Assembly (NCBI GenBank): GCA_902765035.1
Contig: CACWYF010000116.1
Span: 1 to 5,139 of the forward strand
Source of the DNA: an uncultured Eubacteriales bacterium
GTDB lineage: Bacteria > Bacillota > Clostridia > Peptostreptococcales > Anaerovoracaceae
Length of the DNA stretch: 5,139 nucleotides
Direction: 5' to 3'
Position numbers and translations under genes: made by a program. Shown here piece after piece: positions 1-4,544 of the stretch. The notes beneath the pieces were generated by a model. The model was not told the DNA's origin. It ran no database searches and saw only the letters and a program-made list of their open reading frames with translations. The number at the start of each line of letters is the position of its first letter. The stretch's first letter is position 1.

Positions 1-11
1 ATATATTTCAG

Positions 12-347
12 TTAAAGACCATACATCAATACGATCACCGTCCATGCCGCAACTACTCCGATCAGTCCTATCAGCCCTCCGACTCTGAGATAATCCTTGA
101 ATCTGTACCCGGCTATCTGGACCATGGTAACTGTTGTAGTGGCAACAGGGGTGGCAAAAGCCATCGATGCTCCAATGCAGCATGCTATAGCGACCGGTTC
201 CGGATTGATACCGTACTCTATCGCCATCGGGACTGCAACACTTGCGAGCATGCCAAGAACAGTCACAAGGGCCACAGGAAGCTTCTCGATGACATACAGC
301 ACGCATGTTATTCCTACTATTATCAGTGTTATCCCGGCCTGGCTCAT
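12..347 (-). pseudogene. Remnant of an SLC13/DASS-type permease with an internal in-frame deletion
   Basis: The ORF encodes 111 residues. Residues 1-35 look like the first transmembrane helix of an SLC13-type (divalent anion:Na+ symporter) or related permease, including the typical EKLPVAL segment at 21-27. From about residue 38 the protein continues directly as the family's C-terminal end: a GINP segment at 46-49, the SMAFATPVATTT signature at 61-72, GYRFKDYLRVGG at 80-91 and a last hydrophobic helix. Members of this family are usually above 400 residues, so about 300 internal residues carrying most of the transport core are missing. The reading frame is intact across the junction, near positions 230-245. 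The start is supported by GGAG at 353-356, 5 nt before ATG, and a good promoter lies upstream. It cannot work as a normal SLC13 symporter. I call it a deletion remnant; a small, still expressed membrane protein is the alternative. The family assignment is from remembered motifs. Confidence 0.72.
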
Positions 348-366
348 TATTTCTCCATTAGCGCGC

Positions 367-401
367 GGGAGCTATCTGCCATACAGATAACTCCCTTTTT
401 T
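367..401 (-). promoter_or_regulatory. Strong 5'-leader hairpin (reads as an intrinsic terminator on the plus strand)
   Basis: The arms at 367-378 and 384-395 form a 12-bp stem with one mismatch and a 5-nt loop (379-383). On the minus strand the stem sits just after the predicted transcription start of the permease remnant and ends about 10 nt before its Shine-Dalgarno, so the transcript would begin with a run of A followed at once by the hairpin. On the plus strand the same stem is followed by six T residues (396-401), the form of an intrinsic terminator, but no plus-strand gene lies upstream in the window. A leader structure or a block to antisense transcription are both possible. Confidence 0.5.
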
Positions 402-405
402 ATTA

Positions 406-434
406 ATGATAGCCACCAACTGACCATCTTTCAA
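406..434 (-). promoter_or_regulatory. Sigma-70-type promoter for the permease remnant
   Basis: On the minus strand the -35 is TTGAAA (plus positions 429-434) and the -10 is TATCAT (406-411), separated by exactly 17 bp. Each hexamer matches the consensus at 5 of 6 positions. The predicted start of transcription is near 399, immediately before the leader hairpin. The promoter begins about 20 bp beyond the cbiO stop codon, which suggests the permease gene was a separate unit from the metal importer. No clear terminator separates cbiO from it, so readthrough is also possible. Confidence 0.6.
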
Positions 435-452
435 TATTTTGTTTTGCCTTTT

Positions 453-1178
453 CTACCTGCCTCTTGTGCTCAGGCTGAGAGGCAGCTCCATCCTGTTGGC
501 TTCGAGAAGCTCTTTATTGCTGAGGATCTCCTCCGCACTTCCGTCTGCCACTATCCTGCCCTTCGAAATAAGTATTACTCTGTCACAGGTATCCATGATC
601 ATGTCAAGGTCATGGGAAGTGATGATCTTGGTCTGCTCCATACCTCTGATGGTGTTTATCACGATCCTTCTGTTGTAGGGATCCAGTGCAGACGTCGGCT
701 CATCCATGAGGACGGCCTCAGGCTCCATTGCGAGGATGGTAGCTATTGCAGCCATTCTCTTCTCTCCGCCGGATATCTTGTGATTGTATTTGTGCTTGAG
801 ATACTGAAGGTCAAGTCTTTCAAGCACCTCATCCACCCTCTTCTCGGCATCCTCTCTGCTGACCATGTAGTTCAGCGGAGCGAACATCATGTCTTCGAAT
901 ACAGTAGGCATGAACATCTGATTGTCAGAATTCTGCAGCACGAATCCGAGCTTCTGCCTTATCTTTCCGAGGTTCTCCCGGCTGACATCTATGCCGTCAA
1001 CAGCTATGCGTCCTTCTCCGGTCACAAGACCCAGCAGCAGCTTCATTATCGTGGACTTGCCTGCACCATTCGCACCGATGAGTCCTACCGACTCACCATC
1101 CGCTATGGTAAACGACATGCCATCGATCACAGGCGCCCCCTGCTCATATGCAAAACTCACATTTTCAAATTCGATCAT
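453..1178 (-). CDS. cbiO: ECF-type cobalt/nickel importer ATPase CbiO
   Basis: This 241-residue cytoplasmic ABC ATPase powers uptake of Co2+ or Ni2+ together with CbiQ and CbiM. Visible motifs: Walker A GANGAGKST at 35-43, Q-loop Q82, ABC signature as SGGEK at 136-140 (a common CbiO variant of SGGQ), Walker B VLMDEP at 156-161 with catalytic E160, D-loop SALD at 163-166, and His switch H189. There is only one ATPase gene, as expected for dedicated metal ECF importers, where CbiO acts as a homodimer. The start is well supported: GAGG at 1186-1189 lies 7 nt before ATG and overlaps the last codons of cbiQ, whose stop is 4 nt upstream, indicating translational coupling. It is the last gene of the cbiM-cbiQ-cbiO cluster. 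Co versus Ni cannot be told from this subunit. Confidence 0.95.
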   Translation of the reverse strand: MIEFENVSFAYEQGAPVIDGMSFTIADGESVGLIGANGAGKSTIMKLLLGLVTGEGRIAVDGIDVSRENLGKIRQKLGFVLQNSDNQMFMPTVFEDMMFAPLNYMVSREDAEKRVDEVLERLDLQYLKHKYNHKISGGEKRMAAIATILAMEPEAVLMDEPTSALDPYNRRIVINTIRGMEQTKIITSHDLDMIMDTCDRVILISKGRIVADGSAEEILSNKELLEANRMELPLSLSTRGR

Positions 1179-1182
1179 CAGC

Positions 1183-1986
1183 TTACCTCACAAATAAACG
1201 GCCTATAAGCTCTGACACATTCCAGAACCTGATCATCACGAAGAACAGGCAGGAAAGCGCCATATAGAGCGCATCGCTGCCCCTGAACGGTATATGCTTT
1301 GCATAATGGAAGTGCTGGTGGTAGCCCCTCAGCAGCATGCTGGCATACAGTTCCTGCGCCCTGTCCATGCTGCGCAGCAGCAGCTGGCCGAGGAAAGATC
1401 CCCATGCAGATACGTGTATCCCCTTCTGTCCCGGCGCTCTCAGGTGGTATGCGTCTGTCATGACAGCAAGCTCCTCTGTCATTACACCTACATAGCGGTA
1501 GGTCAGAAGCAGAAGAGTTGTAAGTGTAGCCGGGAAGTGCATGCTCCTCAGCGCTGCACATATAGAGTCAAAAGGCGTGGTCGCTACGAGAAGGAACGAT
1601 GCCATAAGGCACAGCACTCCCTTGAGCATCAGCGTAAGCATGCTGACGACACCGCCCGATACGCCCACATTTCCTATGTGAAGCATTATTTCCCTGTCGA
1701 AAAACGGATTGAACAGGCCTACAGCCATGACAAGAGGGAGCACGATCCGCAGTTTGTAGAAACATGTTCTCACAGGGATCCCGCTCATCTGGTACAGCAG
1801 GACAGGCCAGAGCACCATCGGTATTAGGCCGCTCAGGTCGTACTTGTCAAATGACATAACTATTAAGATGTAGACAACTGTGCTCAGCAGCTTGGCAGTC
1901 GCATTCATGCCATGGACCGGCGATTCCTGTACCGCCAGTTCATCCATGTGACCAAGCTCACTGAGCGCTTTTTCCATCTTATTCAT
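1183..1986 (-). CDS. cbiQ: ECF-type cobalt/nickel importer transmembrane coupling protein CbiQ
   Basis: This 267-residue integral membrane protein (EcfT/CbiQ family) couples ATP hydrolysis in CbiO to the substrate-binding M subunit. Hydrophobic segments lie at about 33-46, 53-67, 81-92, 113-135 and 236-250. The cytoplasmic coupling region carries the two motifs expected of the family: a first copy A179..R183-A184 (the usual glycine is Ala here) and a second, better copy around residues 214-221 (YASMLLRG). The length is normal. The chosen ATG at 1986 has only a weak upstream purine stretch (AAAAGAG, about 12 nt away). ATG at residue 4 or 14 is possible, but the MDELA segment near residue 14 is typical of this subgroup and is normally preceded by some residues. 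It is separated from cbiM by 109 bp containing a terminator, and overlaps the cbiO ribosome-binding site. Confidence 0.92.
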   Translation of the reverse strand: MNKMEKALSELGHMDELAVQESPVHGMNATAKLLSTVVYILIVMSFDKYDLSGLIPMVLWPVLLYQMSGIPVRTCFYKLRIVLPLVMAVGLFNPFFDREIMLHIGNVGVSGGVVSMLTLMLKGVLCLMASFLLVATTPFDSICAALRSMHFPATLTTLLLLTYRYVGVMTEELAVMTDAYHLRAPGQKGIHVSAWGSFLGQLLLRSMDRAQELYASMLLRGYHQHFHYAKHIPFRGSDALYMALSCLFFVMIRFWNVSELIGRLFVR

Positions 1987-2009
1987 TTATTGTTTCTGCT
2001 CTTTTCCGG

Positions 2010-2029
2010 TGAGGTCTCTCTGCACCTCA
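2010..2029 (-). other. Small 6-bp hairpin in the cbiQ leader
   Basis: TGAGGT and ACCTCA (plus positions 2010-2015 and 2024-2029) are perfect inverted copies around an 8-nt loop, about 25 nt upstream of the cbiQ ATG. The stem contains GAGG, which could otherwise act as a Shine-Dalgarno. There is no U-tract, so it is not a terminator. The repeat is directly visible; any role is speculative. Confidence 0.3.
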
Positions 2030-2043
2030 TCTCACATTTACAC

Positions 2044-2052
2044 ATAATAGCA
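2044..2052 (-). promoter_or_regulatory. Possible extended -10 promoter for cbiQ-cbiO
   Basis: The minus strand reads TGC TATTAT directly after the terminator that follows cbiM. TATTAT matches 5 of 6 positions of a -10 box, and the TG one base upstream gives the extended -10 form. No recognisable -35 sits at the right distance. It could restart transcription of cbiQO beyond the terminator. This is a weak call based on one short element. Confidence 0.3.
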
Positions 2053-2079
2053 CAAAAGAGGGGCGTCTGCGACGCCCCT
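2051..2079 (-). terminator. Intrinsic terminator between cbiM and cbiQ
   Basis: On the minus strand a perfect GC-rich stem, GGGGCGTC paired with GACGCCCC (plus 2071-2078 and 2060-2067), closes on a 3-nt loop and gains one more A-T pair at its base. It is followed by TCTTTTGTG. It starts 16 nt after the cbiM stop. The position inside a functional operon suggests partial termination that lowers CbiQ and CbiO relative to CbiM. Confidence 0.75.
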
Positions 2080-2095
2080 TCATTATTTACCGGGA

Positions 2096-3157
2096 TCACG
2101 CTTTATTGTTGTGTTTCTTCCGGAAGAACCCTCCTGCGAAACATATCAGCAATGCCACTCCCGCTACCATCACAGATCCTACAATGCCGGATATCGACGT
2201 CCCCGCGGTGCTTTCGCTGTCCGGGAGCGAATAGTCAGGCAGGATCGACGTTTTCTCCTGGATGTTCTGCGCTGTATCTGCTGCCTGGCTGGATACTCCG
2301 AAGTTCTCCTCATCAAGTCCCATATTGGTCGAATACCCGCCGTCAGCATTCCCGAAAAGAGCCCATTCAAGTCCGTCCGGATTGCCGCTGGCAAACAGGC
2401 TCAGTCCGCCGCCCACAACGAGTGCAACTATAGCCAGAATACCTACAGTCGCCTTGAGTGAACGCCTTGGCTGCAGCATTCCCGATGCTGCTTCATTGAC
2501 ATCGCGGAGGAGCTCCGGGCGTGAATCAAAGACGAAACAAAGTACTGCGGATGTGATAAGTCCCTCGATAAGGCCGATCGCCAGATGGATCGGCTGCATC
2601 AGTCCCATGAATGCTCCGAATGGAAGTTCAGTTATCCCTGACAGGCTCGTCTCAAGCACCACAGAGAAAGCTCCAAGCTGCAGCGTCACCACGCATCCGA
2701 TGATGGATGCCGCTATTATGCGCTTACGGAGTGCACTTTTGCCTTCACCGAACCACTTGCTGTGGATTATCGGCTTCCAGATGAGGAAATATCCGACAAA
2801 GCATCCGTAGAACGCCATGTTCCATATATTGGCCCCCAGTGCCATAAGCCCTCCGTCAGCGAAGAACAGGCACTGGATGGTCAGCACCACAATCATGGAC
2901 AGGAACCCCGCATACGGTCCGAGCAGTGCCGAAAGCATCATGCCTCCGCACATATGTCCCGAGGAACCTGTTCCCGGGATCGTATAATTGATCATCTGAC
3001 CCGCAAATACTACCGCGGCGGCTACAGCCATTGTCGGGAGCTTCTGCGGATCGTTGTCTTTTTTCAGTTTTTTGATCGATACAGCTGCTGCCGTGCCGGA
3101 TGCCACATACATTGTTGCGGCTACAGCAGGAGAAAGCAAAGCATCTGCCATATGCAT
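2096..3157 (-). CDS. cbiM: ECF-type cobalt/nickel importer substrate-binding protein CbiM fused to a PDGLE (N) domain
   Basis: This 353-residue membrane protein is the metal-binding S component fused to its small partner. It begins MHMADALLSP. In characterised NikM/CbiM proteins the N-terminal Met and His2 bind the metal with a later His, here probably H68 in the GSSGHMCGG segment (64-72). A second conserved region is the LSG..LPFGAF stretch at 172-183 with H191 and EGLIT at 198-202. After an eighth or so hydrophobic segment (238-256), a second domain starts with PDGLE at 260-264, contains LPDY at 306-309 and ends in a helix (322-345) and a basic tail. This is the PDGLE/N-type domain, so no separate cbiN is needed. 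The start was moved: a GTG 9 nt upstream gives three extra residues, but the Shine-Dalgarno GAGG (3166-3169) is 8 nt from ATG at 3157 and overlaps that GTG. NikMN is an equally fair name. Confidence 0.93.
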   Translation of the reverse strand: MHMADALLSPAVAATMYVASGTAAAVSIKKLKKDNDPQKLPTMAVAAAVVFAGQMINYTIPGTGSSGHMCGGMMLSALLGPYAGFLSMIVVLTIQCLFFADGGLMALGANIWNMAFYGCFVGYFLIWKPIIHSKWFGEGKSALRKRIIAASIIGCVVTLQLGAFSVVLETSLSGITELPFGAFMGLMQPIHLAIGLIEGLITSAVLCFVFDSRPELLRDVNEAASGMLQPRRSLKATVGILAIVALVVGGGLSLFASGNPDGLEWALFGNADGGYSTNMGLDEENFGVSSQAADTAQNIQEKTSILPDYSLPDSESTAGTSISGIVGSVMVAGVALLICFAGGFFRKKHNNKA

Positions 3158-3173
3158 AGAACACACCTCACAA

Positions 3174-3208
3174 CTATTATAATTTACCTCTTGGTCAGAT
3201 TATAATAG
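3174..3208. promoter_or_regulatory. Candidate operator: perfect 10-bp inverted repeat upstream of cbiM
   Basis: CTATTATAAT at 3174-3183 and its exact reverse complement ATTATAATAG at 3199-3208 are separated by 15 bp. The core octamer ATTATAAT is itself self-complementary, so it also repeats directly, 23 bp centre to centre, about two helical turns. The dyad centre (3191) coincides with the transcription start predicted from the overlapping -10 box. A two-turn, wide-spaced dyad over a promoter start is the layout of metal-responsive repressor sites; NikR operators are of this general kind (the E. coli site is GTATGA-N16-TCATAC). The sequence differs from that consensus, so the regulator's identity is inferred only. 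Confidence 0.5.
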
Positions 3209-3228
3209 CTGCCCGGGACAGCTCACAA
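3199..3228 (-). promoter_or_regulatory. Predicted promoter of cbiM (cbiMQO)
   Basis: On the minus strand TTGTGA (plus 3223-3228) and TATAAT (3199-3204) are spaced by 18 bp. The -10 is a perfect consensus; the -35 matches 4 of 6. Transcription would start near 3192, giving a leader of about 35 nt before the cbiM ATG. That leader is far too short for a cobalamin riboswitch. The -10 lies inside one arm of the inverted repeat. Confidence 0.55.
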
Positions 3229-3263
3229 GCCTCCCCGGGGGATGAAAATTGCAGATCATGCAG

Positions 3264-3289
3264 AAAAAAACTGCGCCTCAGCGCAGTTT
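3264..3289 (-). terminator. Intrinsic terminator of the ABC ATPase gene, overlapping its stop codon
   Basis: AAACTGCGC and GCGCAGTTT (plus 3281-3289 and 3268-3276) form a perfect 9-bp stem with a TGAG loop, followed by further T residues on the minus strand (plus 3264-3270 is a run of A). The TGA stop of the ORF (3278-3280) lies within the loop, so the last three codons form one arm. It insulates the cbiM promoter from upstream transcription. Confidence 0.85.
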
Positions 3290-4084
3290 CATCACGACAG
3301 TGCTTCCTTCTGTCTCATCATATCTATACCTGATCGATTCCGTACCGGCTGTGAGGAGCTTATACGGCAGCCCGTCTTCTGCGTCCTCAGGCCTGAACCT
3401 GTCCGGATATTTCACAGTGACATAGGCGTTCTCTTCGACCTCTGAGTATTCTGCACACACCACTATATGAGGTTCGGGCAGTGCCGGCAGCAGTATCTGG
3501 ACGCACAGTTCTTCGATTGCCGCCCTGATCCTGTTGGACATTCTGAGCGGTATGTGATTTTTGAAGCTGTATCTGTTTATCTCGGTACTCAGGCCCATGA
3601 AGTCGAAGTCATGGCTGTCTATGCTGAACTCAAGTACTCTGAGTTTTCTTATGAAACGTCTGGTGTTCGCCCTCTGCGGATGATCAAATATCTGATCCGT
3701 AGGGCCGTCTTCATATATGAGACCTTCGTCCATGTAGAATACGCGGTTGGATACTCTTCTCGCAAGACTCATCTCGTGCGTGACTATCATCATCGTTTTG
3801 CCCGAACGCGCAAGGTCCTCAATGACAGCCTCCACCTCTCCCACCATCGTCGGATCAAGAGCACTTGTAGGCTCATCAAACAGGATTATCTCGGGATCCA
3901 TTGCGAGAGTCCTGGCAATTGCCACCCTCTGTTTCTGCCCGCCGGAAAGTGATGACGGATATTTGAGTGTTCTGTCTGCAAGGCCTACCTTCTGCAGCAG
4001 CTCAACACCCCTGTCATAGGCTTCCTGGCGGCTCAGGCCGAGAAGCTTTACAGGTGCATACATGATGTTCTCTATGACAGTCAT
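3278..4084 (-). pseudogene. 5'-truncated amino-acid-type ABC ATPase with C-terminal GHKL-like domain
   Basis: The 268-residue ORF begins MTVIENIMYAPV, which in polar amino-acid (GlnQ-like) ATPases comes about 90 residues into the protein, just after the Q-loop and the FPH segment. Walker A and Q-loop are therefore absent. Present are LSGGQ at 46-50, Walker B ILFDEP at 67-72, SALD at 74-77 and His switch H103. The codons just upstream still read Ile-Pro-His and are then closed by an in-frame TGA. Residues about 150-268 are an extra domain: a helix with AIEELCVQILLP (189-200) followed by alternating strands, resembling a degenerate GHKL/anti-sigma ATPase fold with Gln where the N-box Asn would be. 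There is no Shine-Dalgarno before the ATG; a weak GAGA before Met8 exists. ATP-driven transport by this product is not expected without Walker A. It probably arose by a deletion that brought the Rrf2 gene to this point. No partner permease is present in the window. Confidence 0.8.
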
Positions 4085-4097
4085 GTGAGGGATTCAT
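4085..4097 (+). promoter_or_regulatory. Shine-Dalgarno of the Rrf2 gene, doubling as truncated ABC coding sequence
   Basis: GTGAGGG at 4085-4091 lies 6 nt before the Rrf2 ATG and is a good ribosome-binding site. Read on the other strand, 4085-4090 is CCTCAC, the Pro-His pair normally found just before the Met-Thr-Val of such ABC ATPases. The 13 bp between the two start codons leave no room for a promoter for either gene, so any Rrf2 promoter must lie inside the ABC ORF. Confidence 0.65.
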
Positions 4098-4496
4098 ATG
4101 ATTTCAACAAAAGGCCGCTACGCGATTCGCGTAATGATAGATATAGCTGAGAATCCTGAAGGCGGTTATGTTCCATTAAAAGACATTGCTGCAAGGCAGG
4201 ACATCTCTAAAAAACACCTTGAATCGATTGGAAAAGAGCTGGTAAGTGGTGGGTTGCTGATGGCCGCCAGCGGACGCAGCGGCGGCTATAAACTGTCCAG
4301 GACGCCAGAGGATTATAAGATATCAGAGATTCTTGAACTTATGGAGGGTACGCTCTCACCGGTCGCCTGTCTCAAAGAAAATGCAGCCCCATGCCCAAGG
4401 GCACAGGACTGCAAGACACTTCCGATGTGGCAGGAATACTATGAGCAGACGAGAGCTTTCTTTGATTCAAAAACACTCTCTGACTTTATTGTATAG
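4098..4496 (+). CDS. Rrf2-family (IscR-like) winged-helix transcriptional regulator
   Basis: This 132-residue DNA-binding protein starts MISTKGRYAIRVMIDIA, the hallmark of the Rrf2 family. Residues 1-70 form the winged helix-turn-helix: a recognition region at about 27-49 (IAARQDISKKHLESIGKELV) and a wing with GRSGGYKL at 59-66. The effector segment carries three cysteines, C91, C99 and C105, spaced X7 and X5. This is close to the C-X5-C-X5-C pattern of IscR, which binds a [2Fe-2S] cluster, so an iron-sulfur or redox sensor is likely but unproven. The length is slightly short but usual for the family. The start is set by GAGGG 6 nt upstream. It is the only plus-strand gene. No iron-sulfur assembly or cysteine metabolism gene follows it within the window, so its targets are unknown. 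The closest promoter-like pair (TTTACA at 4047-4052, TCTATG 18 bp later) is poor. Confidence 0.93.
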   Translation: MISTKGRYAIRVMIDIAENPEGGYVPLKDIAARQDISKKHLESIGKELVSGGLLMAASGRSGGYKLSRTPEDYKISEILELMEGTLSPVACLKENAAPCPRAQDCKTLPMWQEYYEQTRAFFDSKTLSDFIV

Positions 4497-4544
4497 TGAT
4501 TTCAGCCGGTTGATTATCAGGGCAAATACCGCATTTACAGGGCT

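Noticed and set aside
403..430. Hairpin just after cbiO (GATGGTCA / TGGCTATC on the minus strand) as a cbiO terminator
   Set aside because: It needs two G-U pairs and is followed by an A-rich run rather than T residues on the minus strand; it overlaps the better-supported promoter.
444..1208. 254-codon open frame on the plus strand opposite cbiO
   Set aside because: It is exactly antisense to a clear CbiO with all ATPase motifs, its translation resembles no family and is rich in His, Ser and Leu as expected for a shadow frame.
3158..3166. GTG start at 3166 for cbiM, adding three residues (M-C-S)
   Set aside because: The Shine-Dalgarno overlaps this GTG, and the family needs Met-His at the very N-terminus for metal binding; ATG at 3157 satisfies both.
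3158..3277. Possible cobalamin riboswitch upstream of cbiM
   Set aside because: The gap is only about 120 nt, is partly occupied by a terminator and a promoter, and no B12-box-like sequence was seen.
4497..4544. Possible bidirectional terminator between the Rrf2 and kinase genes
   Set aside because: Only a 4-bp GGGC/GCCC stem at 4541-4553 and a CAGGGC direct repeat (4518-4523, 4538-4543) were found, with no T-run; too weak to call.
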